Shown here piece after piece: positions 48,120 to 57,921 of a DNA stretch of 64,000 nucleotides. The notes below the pieces were generated by a model that ran no database searches, was not told the origin of the DNA, and saw only the letters and a list, made by a program, of their open reading frames with translations. Within the stretch, counting starts at the first letter, position 1. Each line of letters begins with the position of its first letter. This DNA is from Anoplopoma fimbria (taxonomy: Eukaryota > Chordata > Actinopteri > Perciformes > Anoplopomatidae), in the NCBI RefSeq assembly GCF_027596085.1, contig NC_072457.1:1135965-1199964 (forward strand). The letters are read 5' to 3'. Position numbers and translations under genes: made by a program.

Positions 48120-49089
48120 CTGAGGAGAGAGAGGATTTATTCACTCAAACTGGCCCAAACATTATGAAATAAATGACACCATTATTTCACATATTGGATT
48201 TTGTTCATCTCTTTATAATGTCAGGATTTATTTCACCAATGAAATTAATGTAGTTGTTTTTCATCCAGGTCTACTCAAATAAAGAAGTAGAATGTTTCCC
48301 TATGAAATGTAGTAAACAAAAAGTACAGCATTTAAGAAACTGTCCTCCAGTTACCTTCCACCACTGTTTAATAACACGCCGTTCCACAAAACAGGTGCGA
48401 CCGACTGAAATAGCTTTAAAACTTGAATGAATCTTTGAGACTTCCACCCTGTATTGTTAGGACTTTGTGACGCATATCAACATGTGTGATCGTAGATGTA
48501 GTTTACCAGAATTCACTTTCAACTGATGCCAAGAGTCACAATGAGCCTCATAACAAATCGCAACAAAAGGAAACACGACACGGGAATATACCTCGATAAA
48601 CAAAACCAGTTTGAAACCAGTCTTAAGTACACACTCCAGAGACACACCTCCCAGCTGCTAGCCAATGACTGCTCTTCACAGCCCAACACACCCACCAATT
48701 ACTCACTCACACCTTTAACTTGATGTTTGAGGAACAAACACTGCATTCTTAACGTGGCAGTAGGGAAATCATAAAAGGGACGACGTCGCGAGTCCAAACC
48801 TTATTTAAACAGATGACAGGCTGCCTGAGGGGAGACTTTAATGACACAACATCCCCTTTAAAACATTTACTGCTCGTCTGAGTGAAGTCAGCATTCCCAA
48901 GTTCACAATCTCTTCACAGCGGTGGAAAAGGTTTTTAATTCTTCCACATAAAGAACTCCCTGATGATGCATGTTTGTAATGAGCCTTTATGAATCAGCTC
49001 CCAGTTAGTCATTTAACTTCCTCTAATCAGGAACAATTATTAATCCTCGTGGGTTCTGAACATATTCGACAGTGAGTTTTCAGTCTCAC
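48120..49089 (-). other. atf4: atf4 intron between coding exons 2 and 3
   Basis: 970 bp with GTGAGA donor and CTCCTCAG acceptor. No repeat family recognised. Confidence 0.8.
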
Positions 49090-49404
49090 CGTTGCCGTCG
49101 TCCGCTCTGACGTGGGCGTCGAGCAGGTCGCTGGCTCCCAGCCAGGGGAGGGACAGGGAGTCCACTTCGGCCTTGGTTCCCAGGAACAAGGAGGGATGGG
49201 CGGGGGGAGAGGGGGAGGCAGAAGAAGAGAGCGGGGGAGAAGACAAGGTCTGATAGGGAGACGGGGAGGACGCGTAGGAGGAGAAAGAGAGGGGGGGCGA
49301 AGCAGGCGCCTTCCCCTCTAGAGAGGAGGAGGGAGAAAGAGCTTCTTCTTCTTCATCCTGGTCCAGAAGGGGCCCCATGGGGTCAGCCGTCAGAAACAAG
49401 GGCC
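49090..49404 (-). CDS. atf4: ATF4, middle coding exon
   Basis: 315-nt exon encoding residues 14-118 (GPLFLTADPMGPLLDQDEEE, then a Ser/Pro-rich region, then DSLSLPWLGASDLLDAHVRA). Acceptor TTTCGTCCACAG, donor GGCAACG then GTGAGA. It enters in phase 1 from the first coding exon and leaves in phase 1, so the junction codon GAT is completed in the last exon. Its first 22 bases (49,383-49,404) also encode the end of uORF2 in another frame. The stretch is strongly Ser/Pro biased, as is usual for ATF4 activation domains. Confidence 0.93.
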
Positions 49405-49881
49405 CTGTGGACGAAACAAGTCCTCGTTAAGCATCCAATTAGCTGCACAAAATACTGATTATGTGCTTTAAATGATGTCTCTGCCATCTGAAGAGCAAAC
49501 TTTAACTCAGAGAAGCTAAATAAATGAGATGAGTCAGCAGGTGAACACATTTTTGCAACACTACAATTATTCTTACTGTTTGTATATTTTAATTATTGTG
49601 GATTTTTTAAGTTATTTATTATTCTTTACTGTGTTATTACTCATTTATAATACTTGTTTTTCTACTATGTCTCTTGTTTGCACTATCCTCTCTGCTGCTG
49701 TAATCCTGCAAATGTCCCCGCTGTGGAACTAATAACGGATTATCCTTCTTTTATGACCAATATATTTTAATTTATGCTCAACTGTGCCACAATTTCCAGC
49801 TTTGTTATCCAAACCGAGAGCTCTGAACTCACTAATGTTTGCAGCAGTGCTTTAGGGAACATTTGCCATCACAACACCAAC
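49405..49881 (-). other. atf4: atf4 intron with a LINE tail
   Basis: Contains at 49,560-49,745 a diverged LINE 3' end (GCTGCTGTAATCCTGCAAAT, CCCCGCTGTGGAACTAATAA) of the same family as 36,890-37,066, on the strand opposite to atf4. Confidence 0.75.
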
Positions 49882-49921
49882 CTAAGTACAGGGCCTCCAC
49901 GGCCAGCTGGGAGAGGGTCAT
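49882..49921 (-). CDS. atf4: ATF4, first coding exon segment
   Basis: The ATG at 49,921 opens MTLSQLAVEALYL plus one base; the donor is TACTTAG then GTTGGT. It joins the next exon to read ALYLGPLFLTADP. The whole exon is 49,882-50,052, with 131 untranslated bases before the ATG, bounded by the acceptor CCCCTCCAG. These 131 bases and the coding part are open in a second frame that belongs to uORF2, so this exon is read in two frames. No other ATG lies in the 131 bases, which fits a design where ribosomes arrive only after passing uORF2's start. Confidence 0.9.
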
Positions 49922-51029
49922 GACTGCTGTTGGTCAGTGTCAGCCGTGAGAGGGTGCTTAAAAACAGAGGCGAGCCCGGTGACGTTAGCGAGTCGTGGGG
50001 TTCGGTATTGCTGTCGACGGCAGCAAAGCTGTGGGTGGTTGCCGAGAGAGACCTGGAGGGGAGAGGAGATAAGAGAGAATGTTAAGAGGAGCAAACATGG
50101 GAGTGTTCACTTTAATGGCTGTTAAATATGATTAGAAAACAAGGCATTTTCATTAAAAGCAAATTTTGTTAGCAAATAAGGCAGGTTTGTGTGTAGTTGG
50201 CTTTAAATTAAGTAAAACCTAATTTTAGGGGTATGATTTAAATTTTGTTTCATATTTATTCTCATTATTATCTACCCAAGATCTTCCTTGTTGCCAGTGT
50301 TTTGGTACTTTTTGTAAAAAGAAAAAGAAAAAAACATTTAATGAAATCTTAAGTAAAGAGGTAAAAAATTAAACACCAAAGTACGGTTTACATTTTGTAC
50401 TACCTTGTCATTTGCAAGTGCCTTCATCATTTCAAGTGTTGATTGTAGAAAGAAATGTTATTTTTCATCTGAAGAGGACTGTTTTCTTCTTAAGAAAATG
50501 GCAAATATATTGAAACATTATGATTTTTTTATCTTTGATTCTATTCTGTACGTTTGATCTGCTGCTGGAAAAAAGTTTTGGGGGTTTAACGCAATATATT
50601 AAAAAGTTTTCATGTATAATAATAATAATAATAGCTAAATGAAGATTTACTTTCCTGTTTTCAACTAAGAAATTTAGACAAAAACATCAGCTATTAAAAC
50701 TGGGAGGCTCCCAATGATTTGACATTTTATTTAAGTTACTTTGATTTATTTAAATTAACCCAAGTATGTTTTAAGTTCCACTGTTTTTCTGTTTAAACCA
50801 TCATTTTCTTTAAAATATTTTGTTTTTGTTTAATTTGAAGCATTACTGTTTATCAATAAAGGAATATAATAATATTTGGATCACTGTATTGTAACTGATA
50901 GCTGCACTTCCGGAATCTACCACACGGGAGGGGGCGGGTCTAACGTGAGGCTGATCCGTTCAGTGACAGGGCGGGCGTCATGGCAACAGACCACGCCCTC
51001 CACCGGGGATAACATTTCCTAAATTGGTC

Positions 51030-51089
51030 ATGCTTCCCGGTGACTCCGCCCAGTGACGCGGATATGTGGGCGTGGTCACCGGGAAGCAT
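51030..51089. promoter_or_regulatory. Perfect 15-bp inverted repeat in atf4 intron 1
   Basis: ATGCTTCCCGGTGAC (51,030-51,044) and its exact reverse complement (51,075-51,089) are separated by 30 bp containing CCGCCC and GTGGGCGTGG (GC/KLF-type boxes) and GTGACGCGG. Symmetric paired sites or a cruciform are both possible. Confidence 0.6.
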
Positions 51090-51090
51090 T

Positions 51091-51115
51091 GACAACAGAG
51101 CCTTATAAGGGCAGA
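51091..51115 (-). promoter_or_regulatory. Second, intronic atf4-like core promoter / CArG box
   Basis: On the minus strand CTGCCCTTATAAGGCTCTGT closely matches the main promoter's CTGCCTATATAAGGCTCTGT (51,506-51,530). The segment also contains CCTTATAAGG, a perfect CArG (SRF) sequence. Transcription from here would start inside intron 1, downstream of both upstream ATGs. Confidence 0.5.
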
Positions 51116-51331
51116 GCCAGCGCGCCATTTTGGACGCGCCACGTTGTCAAAGTGTTAAAAACGTACACAAACACACCAACAGCGCCGTCACCGTGACGTA
51201 AATACACCATTTTAAATAAAACAGCTTTAAATGTTATGATTGTTTAAAAAAGCGTCGTCAAGGTAACGAAAAATCGACCGGCCGGCGGGGACTACTTCCC
51301 CTCACAGCGCGGATGAACACAGGATACTTAC

Positions 51332-51490
51332 GCCATTTTGCCAGAAATAGCCAATGCACGGAGCCGCCGCACTGCCAGGGTGATGCCGCTGCAAAGAGAG
51401 CCGCTGCACGCCTTTAGACAGCCATGTTTTTGGCGGGAGAGAGCGTTTAACGGGAGACTGTGTTCGGTAGGAAGAGAGACTGGCGACGCG
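51332..51490 (-). other. atf4: atf4 untranslated exon 1
   Basis: From the TATA-directed start (estimated about 51,490) to the donor at 51,332. Carries uORF1 and the first five bases of uORF2. GC-rich. Confidence 0.7.
51414..51425 (-). promoter_or_regulatory. atf4: atf4 uORF1 (3 codons)
   Basis: ATG GCT GTC TAA in exon 1, preceded by AAAAAC. It lies 77 nt before the uORF2 ATG with no other ATG between. A three-residue uORF1 upstream of uORF2 is the conserved vertebrate ATF4 arrangement and permits efficient re-initiation. Confidence 0.88.
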
Positions 51491-51515
51491 AAGACCGGGC
51501 GGAGGCGGAACAGAG

Positions 51516-51525
51516 CCTTATATAG
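51516..51525 (-). promoter_or_regulatory. atf4: atf4 TATA box
   Basis: CTATATAAGG on the minus strand, 90 bp upstream of uORF1. A CCAAT box (CAGCCAATCACAG) is about 70 bp further upstream at 51,588-51,600, and GC-rich CCGCCTCCGCCC lies downstream. Confidence 0.75.
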
Positions 51526-51887
51526 GCAGCCGCACACCGCACACTGTGTTCTTCCGCCCCGTGCGATTACTCCGCGGGGAAGCTGCTCTGTGATTGGCTG
51601 GATGCATGACGCGTATGCACAGCTGAGGAAATAGATCCATACGGTCCGGACTACATTCCTCAGATGTAGGTCAGATGCCAAAATGTAAACATTGAGAAAG
51701 GAAACAGGTTTTTTTTAGACTTTTACACACAAAATGTGTACATTTAAATCAGTTAAATTATAATTCATTATAATTTTCACTTTTTTAATTAGTACATATG
51801 TTTAATTTTCACTTTTTTAATTAGTACATATGTTTAATTTACCTTTTAATTTGATTTTAAAAGCATATCACATAACACATACTATTT

Positions 51888-52290
51888 TGTATAGTATGTG
51901 TATTTATTGTCTGTGTAGTTGTATAGTATGTGTATTTATTGTCTGTGTAGTTGTATAGTATGTGTATTTATTGTCTGTGTAGTTGTATAGTATGTGTATT
52001 TATTGTCTGTGTAGTTGTATAGTATGTGTATTTATTGTCTGTGTAGTTGTATAGTATGTGTATTTATTGTCTGTGTAGTTGTATAGTATGTGTATTTATT
52101 GTCTGTGTAGTTGTATAGTATGTGTATTTATTGTCTGTGTAGTTGTATAGTATGTGTATTTATTGTCTGTGTAGTTGTATAGTATGTGTATTTATTGTCT
52201 GTGTAGTTGTATAGTATGTGTATTTATTGTCTGTGTAGTTGTATAGTATGTGTATTTATTGTCTGTGTAGTTGTATAGTATGTGTATTTA
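51888..52290. repeat. 32-bp minisatellite upstream of atf4
   Basis: About 12-13 nearly perfect units of GTATAGTATGTGTATTTATT followed by GTCTGTGTAGTT. It begins about 300 bp upstream of the atf4 CCAAT box and ends at a LINE-like tail. Confidence 0.95.
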
Positions 52291-52299
52291 TTGTCTGTG

Positions 52300-52375
52300 T
52301 CTGTGTAGTTGAGCTGCTGCAACACTTGAATTTCCCCCATGGGGATCAATAAAGGAATATAATAAGAATATAATC
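52300..52375 (+). mobile_element. LINE 3' tail fragment
   Basis: GCTGCTGCAACACTTGAATT, CCCCCATGGGGATCAATAAA and GGAATATAATAAG form a fish LINE 3' end. The neighbouring 32-bp minisatellite (TGTATTTATTGTCTGTGTAG) probably arose from the element's own 3' UTR. Confidence 0.65.
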
Positions 52376-52424
52376 TGTAATTAAATATTGTTAAAACCAG
52401 GTAGATTTATCTCTGTTTTATACA

Positions 52425-52659
52425 CAGTACCAGTCAAAAGTGTGGACACACCTTCTCATTCAACTACTCTAATAATCTAAAATATAAAACATATTCTGGT
52501 TTGTTGAGCATTTGTTTGTTTACCACATAATTCCATATGTGTTCCTTCATAGTTTGGATGTCTTCAATATTAATCTACAATGTACAAAAAATAAATAAAA
52601 ATAAAAATAAAGAAAAACCACTGAATGAGAAGGTGTGTCCAAACTTTTGACTGGTACTG
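52425..52659. mobile_element. Tc1/mariner MITE (235 bp)
   Basis: 38-bp terminal inverted repeats (CAGTACCAGTCAAAAG, then GGACACACCTTCTCATTCA) with a single mismatch. TA follows the right end. The interior is short and non-coding. The end sequence is the known fish Tc1-type repeat. Confidence 0.9.
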
Positions 52660-52662
52660 TAT

Positions 52663-53026
52663 ATTTTTTAACACTAAAAGGCAATGGACTGTATTTATAA
52701 GCTATTTTAAAATCATGTTTGTTGAGAATAAAAGACTATATAATCTCTCACATATTTTCTTGCCTTTTTTGCAACTGTCCTCTGAACAATAACTACATAT
52801 TGTATTCCTTCATTAGTCTTATATTTGTCTCTGCAGTATTCAGTCTCTTGAGAATTCATTGCAGCTGCTGGTTAAACTGGATGAACCCGTCTGGTTCACA
52901 GGGTTAGAACTGGACTGCCCCCTGGTGGTCAGCTGCAGGTGTTTATAGATATATATTATTATATAGCATGAGTTTGTTTTTAAAGAAAAGACAAAAATCT
53001 GTTATATTGTTAATATGACATATAGA

Positions 53027-53030
<4 letters not shown>
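52663..53030. other. Intergenic with a perfect CTCF-like motif
   Basis: CTGCCCCCTGGTGG at 52,915-52,928 is the reverse complement of CCACCAGGGGGCAG, matching the CTCF core CCASYAGRKGGCRS at all 14 positions. No gene. Confidence 0.5.

Positions 53031-53107
<77 letters not shown>
53031..53107. repeat. (TG)n microsatellite
   Basis: About 38 TG dinucleotides. Confidence 0.97.
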
Positions 53108-53108
<1 letters not shown>

Positions 53109-53698
53109 ACACCTCAGAACGTCCCTGCTGGTAATCACATCTCTCATCATGACATCATCATGACATCATTGTGAGATCATCTTCCTTAAGTTTCCTGTTT
53201 TTATTTAAATGTTTTATTTCTGTTTATTTGGTTCATTGTAACATTCAGGGAATTGTAAGGAAAAGATAGTCACTTTCCATCAACTTTAGATTTGTTTACA
53301 TATTTAGATAAGAGTAAACTCATCCAGTGACATTCAAAGAATGAGAAGCAAGCAAACAGTCAACAAGAAATCCCACATTTAAAAAAACCACAGAAACAGA
53401 TTTTAAAAGGACTGAAATAATTTAAAAAAAGATCAACAGTTAGTCTAGAGTAAACTGAGGTCGAGTCCAGTCTAAAGCTGCAATAACAGAAGGTTGTACA
53501 GAAGATAATATATGTTTAAAAAAATAAAATAAAATAAAATAAAATAGAAGCATCTCCTTTTTAAAACTGTTAAAAACTGTAAGTTTTCCGTTTGCCGTTT
53601 TCGTACCATAACCTTCATTTAAAAGACATGTAAATATATTTTAAAAATATGCAAATATAGATGCCATAATCAGAAGAAGGTCTACAGGTTAAAAACCC
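53108..53698. other. 3' flank of the APOL-like gene
   Basis: AT-rich sequence, including (AAAAT)n at 53,520-53,545. Part of it should be the 3' UTR of the APOL-like gene; no single poly(A) site could be chosen. Confidence 0.4.
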
Positions 53699-54124
53699 TT
53701 ATTTCTCTGAACACTGCTGCCTGAACAGCTCGTTGAGCTCTTCCAAACCGTTACTGAACTCCTCGGCCAGCTTACGGACTTTGGTTGCTAGCGACGACTT
53801 GAGGCCTTTCTTCTGCCTCAGACCGTCCTTCCCGTGGTTGAAGTGGAGGTCGATGCCCAGAGCGAAGCCCTCCATCAGCCCGGAGGCCTTAAGGTGGGCC
53901 TCCACCGCCCTGGCACCCGCCCCCCCCGTCGTGGCCATCTCTATCATCTTAGCCGCGGTGCCCGGCCAATCCTTCCTGGCTTGGCTCAGAGCAGAGAGGT
54001 CGTGACCTTTCAGCTGGTCCAGGCCTTCGTTGATGTACTTCAGGCACTCCTGGATCTTCGTCATGAGGAGCTTGAACTCCTGGAAGGTTTTCTCAATTTT
54101 CTTCTTGTTCTGAGCGACGTTCGC
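53699..54124 (-). CDS. Apolipoprotein-L-like, last coding exon
   Basis: 426-nt exon (141 residues plus stop) after the acceptor TGTTTCTTCCAG. It reads ANVAQNKKKIEKTFQEFKLL, a long amphipathic helical stretch (MTKIQECLKYINEGLDQL), a glycine-containing turn (TTGGAGARAVEAHLKASG) and a basic helix (KSSLATKVRKLAEEFSNGL), ending FRQQCSEK. APOL proteins combine a hydrophobic hairpin with flanking amphipathic helices, associate with membranes and lipids, and are often interferon-induced. Phase 0 junction with 56,335-56,523 (AANK to ANVAQNKK). The frame stays open upstream to 54,346, but that part is intron. Confidence 0.85.
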   Translation of the reverse strand, partial: ANVAQNKKKIEKTFQEFKLLMTKIQECLKYINEGLDQLKGHDLSALSQARKDWPGTAAKMIEMATTGGAGARAVEAHLKASGLMEGFALGIDLHFNHGKDGLRQKKGLKSSLATKVRKLAEEFSNGLEELNELFRQQCSEK

Positions 54125-56334
54125 CTGGAAGAAACACATTATTATTATTATGCTTTTAAACACATTATGGCAAAAAGTGCTTTTATCTGCTGATTTAAAA
54201 TTATGTCTGCAAAGCAAGTAAACCAGTCTTGGTGTAAACTGGTACTGCCTGTGTTTAATTAAATAGAATAGAAGTAGAACAGATATTTTACTGGATTCCG
54301 TGCTCTTTGAATTCAAACTAGTGGAAAGAAAACCACCAAAATACACATTCAGGTGTTTATTTTACTACTTTTCTCTATTTGCGTCTGTAGATTTCTCCTA
54401 AATTCACAGAAAGTTACCATTAGATAAGACCTAATTTGCATATTTAAACATAACATTTCAGAAAACTTGTAATACATAAAATAATCCTCTTTAAGACAGT
54501 AATTAACTGGTGAAGTTTCATGGTAATATCTATTGGTTCACTTTTTTACCCTATTCACCTGTTTTGTCTTCATGTAGAAACATGGAGAATTTTTTTTTTT
54601 AATGTCTGTCGACAGTATTTTCTGATTTATGCAGTGATAACAAATAGAAATCCAAAATTCCCTCTGTAAAAACTTTTGACTCTAATATGTCAACAAACTG
54701 ACAAAAAACATTCTGAACCTGACTTTATCCAATGTTCAGATTTCTGTTCTGGAAATGTATAAAAATGTGCACAGTTTTAATAGGATAATGTCTCATTTAC
54801 ATATTTAAACAAAATATTTCCAAAAACTTGAAATACAAAAGTTTATTGTCTTAATGCGAGTGATCAACTGGTGAAGTTTCATGATGATATCTATTCATTT
54901 ATGTATTTTTACTCTATTTTCCTGTAGTGTCTCCCTTTAAATGAAGGCACTTTTTTCATATAGCACATTTTGTTGAATGTAAACCCAATGTGCTTTTCTT
55001 TGACCTCCATACAGCAACATTTAATATGTGCTGCAGAATACAACGTTAATACAATGTTACATTTAAGACAACTTTCATCAACTTTCAAACACTGCAGAAT
55101 TTTGATCTGACCCAGAGACATCCAATCAAAATAGCACCCAAAATACTGGAGAGGAAGATCTCATAAGATACGAAGTCAGCGCCGGAAATCTGAACCTATG
55201 CATAACCTTCTTCCTCTCCTCCTCTCTGTTATCTGGCAACTGGCCATCTGTCAAGGGAACAGGAACCAACTGAGTATCTTACAATTATTCCCTGTAGCTC
55301 TGTATAACACTGTATACGTCTTTAGAGTATTCAATAACCCAACTCAAGTTATTTCACATTTGATTTCGGGAAGATACGTCTTTCTCCCGTATTTATGACG
55401 TGGGAAACAGAGTTAAAACCATTTCATGTTTTTCAGACCAGACTCATCATGTGACCATACTGCCCCCCAGTGGTCAATTGCTGATAACTCAGATATGTGT
55501 CAAAGTGACGAGATGTGTGACGCAGTTAAGGTGACGATAGTTATAAAATGTTTACACGCTAGTAAGTCACATGACAGATGCACATTTCTGATCTGCATAA
55601 TCTTTGTTAAATCCTGTGTATTAAGTGTAACTGAAATTCCATTTCTGTATCCATACAAGTGTGTAAGGTTTAGTAATCTCATCGTGAAGAAAAGTATGTG
55701 GTTTATTTGTTTAAAATGTATTCATTTACTAAACAAGAGTATCCCAACATTAGGAGACAAAGGAACCTAAAATCATGGCAGAAAACAGTCATAACTCAGC
55801 CGCACCCTACGATCTGACACCCCTCCTAGACAGATAAAACTGGGAGTTTTTCTTTTGTCCGCTCTCTTGTCTTTCCGTTTTTTGTCCGTGTTGGTTGTGT
55901 GTCTTGTTAAGTGTTATGGAGCTATATACCCGCTATTTTTATTTTTAGAACAGCAGTTTTTGTCAGAGCTTTTTCTTCTCAACTCCTTTTGAACATCTCA
56001 TAATTATTCCTTTCAAGCAAGCCTTATTTTGTTTTATTGTACGTCTGTTGACCTCGTGAGAGATCAACTTTAATTATTATCGTTTAGGCCAAACGAGATT
56101 AGTCTGACTTTATCAACGAGTAGCCTCAGTTATAAAACTACTCAGAGCAATATCCCGCTCTGAACACCAGATCCAACGCCGCCTTGAAGCAAGTCACGAG
56201 AGCCCGGAGACAAATTATTGATTGTATTTTTATTATTTTCCTCTATTCAAGTTTTAACGTAAGCAATATTTAAATTTTAACGTAGTTTGATAAAACATGC
56301 TACAGTCAATAAAGTCAGTTCCATTTCCGGTCAC
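54125..56334 (-). other. Intron of the APOL-like gene
   Basis: 2.2 kb, GTGACC donor to CTTCCAG acceptor. AACTGGTGAAGTTTCATG-type phrases recur at 54,505 and 54,868 (an old repeat). CTGCCCCCCAGTGG at 55,460-55,473 is a 13/14 CTCF-like match. Short open frames here have no domain. Confidence 0.7.
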
Positions 56335-56523
56335 CTTGTTGGCGATGGCGGCCGATGCTCCGGTGACGCCGCCGGCTGCAGCCACCCCGACGCCGACGAC
56401 CGTCAGAGCCAGAGAGGCCCCCATAGTGAACGGGGCCAGGAGCACACCGGCAGCTGCTGCTACTCCTCCGGCTACACCTGTAGCTCCACCTGTGATGCCA
56501 GCAATCTTTGTCCCCTTTGAAAC
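56335..56523 (-). CDS. Apolipoprotein-L-like, hydrophobic core exon
   Basis: 189-nt, phase 0 to 0 exon reading VSKGTKIAGITGGATG, then Gly/Ala-rich hydrophobic segments (GVLLAPFTMGASLALTVVG and VAAAGGVTGASAAIANK). This is the signature APOL segment (GiaGG..GvaGG, LAPFT.G.SLaL, VTg), expected to form a membrane-inserting hairpin. Acceptor GGACTAAAG, donor AACAAG then GTGACC. GC content is much higher than in the neighbouring introns. Confidence 0.9.
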
Positions 56524-56619
56524 CTTTAGTCCAAGAAAGAAATGGTGATGGTTTTATCCAGAATGTCATCATTCTTATGATTAGATGATTGAGTAATAAA
56601 GAAGTTTCCTTTATGTCAC

Positions 56620-56749
56620 CTTGTCTAAGTTGTCAGCGATGCCGAGCAGCTGAGCGATGTGCTCCTTCAGGGTGTCTCCATGTTTGGACAGCACGTTGAG
56701 GTAGCGCTGGAGAGCTTTGTGCAGATGTTCGGCTTTCATTTTGATGATG
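56620..56749 (-). CDS. Apolipoprotein-L-like, helical exon
   Basis: 130-nt exon, acceptor AACATTCCAG, donor GACAAG then GTGACA. It reads (F)IIKMKAEHLHKALQRYL, then NVLSKHGDTLKEHIAQLLGI and ADNLDK, which joins VSKGTKIAG. It enters with one base completing a codon from 57,340-57,391 and leaves in phase 0. The amphipathic heptads match the N-terminal helical part of APOL. Confidence 0.87.
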
Positions 56750-57339
56750 CTGGAATGTTTTGTAATAACATTTTTACCAATTAATTAACACGACTTTGAG
56801 GCAAATTCTCTTGCTGTACAATCACCATCTTTTACTAAACCTAAACTTAGTATTTTACTATATTTTTCTAAACCTAAAGAAGTATTTTACAATCTTTCCC
56901 TAAACCTAACTAAGTAGTTTCTTCTTGCATCAATAGCTCAAAGTTTTCATTTATCTTTTGAAATAAGTCAACAGCTACTTAAGGGATAAGCACAACATTT
57001 TGTATGAACTTTGTCCCCAGAGGATGAACCCTGCAGTCGTGATCCTCTGACTTTCACTTTACCTCCATGAGGTTCACATTTTGTGAAATGTCTCAACACC
57101 TATCGGTTGGATTGACACAACGTTTCGTACAGACGTTCATGTTCCTCTTGTGATTAATTGTTATCGTTTTGGTGACCCCAAAGAAAAGCTAATTAGCAAA
57201 CGGTAGCATGCTAACACGCTAAGCTGATATGGTGGACATTGTTCCTGCTAAACCTCAGCATGTCTGGATTGCCATTCTGAGCGCTTTAGCATACTGTGCA
57301 TCAGCGATGGAAATATTAAAGATGTGATGATGAACTTAC

Positions 57340-57391
57340 AATGTTTCTTCCTCCCCTCTAAGTCGGAGGTCATTGCACAGAGAAGCCAGGG
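57340..57391 (-). CDS. Apolipoprotein-L-like, 52-nt exon
   Basis: Acceptor TTTTATTTGCAG, donor AACATT then GTAAGT. It encodes LASLCNDLRLRGEET with split codons at both ends. Both phases agree with the neighbouring exons (NKNQA-LASLC, and GEETF-IIKMK), which strongly supports the model. Confidence 0.85.
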
Positions 57392-57487
57392 CTGCAAATA
57401 AAACTGTAGTTAAGCAACAATAAAGGAGCAAACACATCAAACGTCAACATTCAAACTTTTTCTTGCAATATGACGGAGACTTGGCAC

Positions 57488-57581
57488 CTTGGTTTTTGTT
57501 GTCAGGCTGTCGTGTTGGAGCTTCATGCAGCAGCGGAGCAGGCTGCGAATTACAGTTAGCGTTTATCGGTTTTTCGGCCAC
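57488..57581 (-). CDS. Apolipoprotein-L-like, linker exon
   Basis: 94-nt exon, acceptor TTTTCTCAAG, donor AACCAAG then GTGCCA. It reads VAEKPINANCNSQPAP, then LLHEAPTRQPDNKNQ. Low-complexity polar linker, phase 0 in, phase 1 out. The first half is repeated at 59,088-59,130 as the start of the 1.5-kb tandem duplication; the repeated copy lacks the donor half and should not be spliced in. Confidence 0.75.
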
Positions 57582-57716
57582 CTTGAGAAAATGAGAGACA
57601 GTTTTATTAAATGAATGAAAAGTTAAAATGTTGTTTTGTGTGTTAACTAGGAGACAAAGTGGTTCTGCAGAGTGAAGTCAAAGCTTCATGTCTTAAAGCT
57701 GCATTCTCTCTCCTGT

Positions 57717-57730
57717 CCACCAGGGGGCGA
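57717..57730 (+). promoter_or_regulatory. CTCF-like motif
   Basis: CCACCAGGGGGCGA fits CCASYAGRKGGCRS at 13 of 14 positions. It lies inside the tandem duplication; the second copy (near 59,215) reads CCATCAGGGGGCGA and is weaker. Confidence 0.4.
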
Positions 57731-57921
57731 CTCCTCTGGTTGTATAGAAGTCTATGAGAAAATGACTCTACTTCTCTCTTGATTTATTCCCTCAGTAAAC
57801 ATTGTAAACATGAGTTTATGGTCTCAATCGCTAGTTTCAAGTCTTCTTCAATACAGCATGATGTTCATTTAGTAAATGATGCTCCACGACATCTTTGAAA
57901 TGAAACATAAACCAACGAAAC

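Larger units (their letters stand above)
50053..51331 (-). other. atf4: atf4 intron 1
   Basis: 1.28 kb with donor GGC/GTAAGT and acceptor CTCCCCTCCAG. The distal part (50,920-51,330) is GC-rich and holds a second promoter-like segment, listed separately. A LINE-tail-like fragment (TATCAATAAAGGAATATAAT) is near 50,850. Confidence 0.85.
49383..51336 (-). promoter_or_regulatory. atf4: atf4 uORF2 (65 aa, spliced, overlaps the ATF4 start)
   Basis: Starts at the ATG at 51,336 in exon 1 (ATGGC then donor GTAAGT), runs through all of exon 2 (49,882-50,052) and stops TGA at 49,385-49,383 in the next exon: 5 + 171 + 22 = 198 nt, 65 codons plus stop. It is out of frame with ATF4 and overlaps it by 62 nt after the ATF4 ATG. 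This is the inhibitory uORF2 known from vertebrate ATF4: ribosomes that translate it miss the ATF4 start, and slow re-initiation under eIF2 phosphorylation lets them skip it. The peptide begins MASLSATTHSF. Confidence 0.88.

Noticed and set aside
53834..54193. 119-codon plus-strand frame opposite the APOL last exon
   Set aside because: Antisense shadow of the coding exon.
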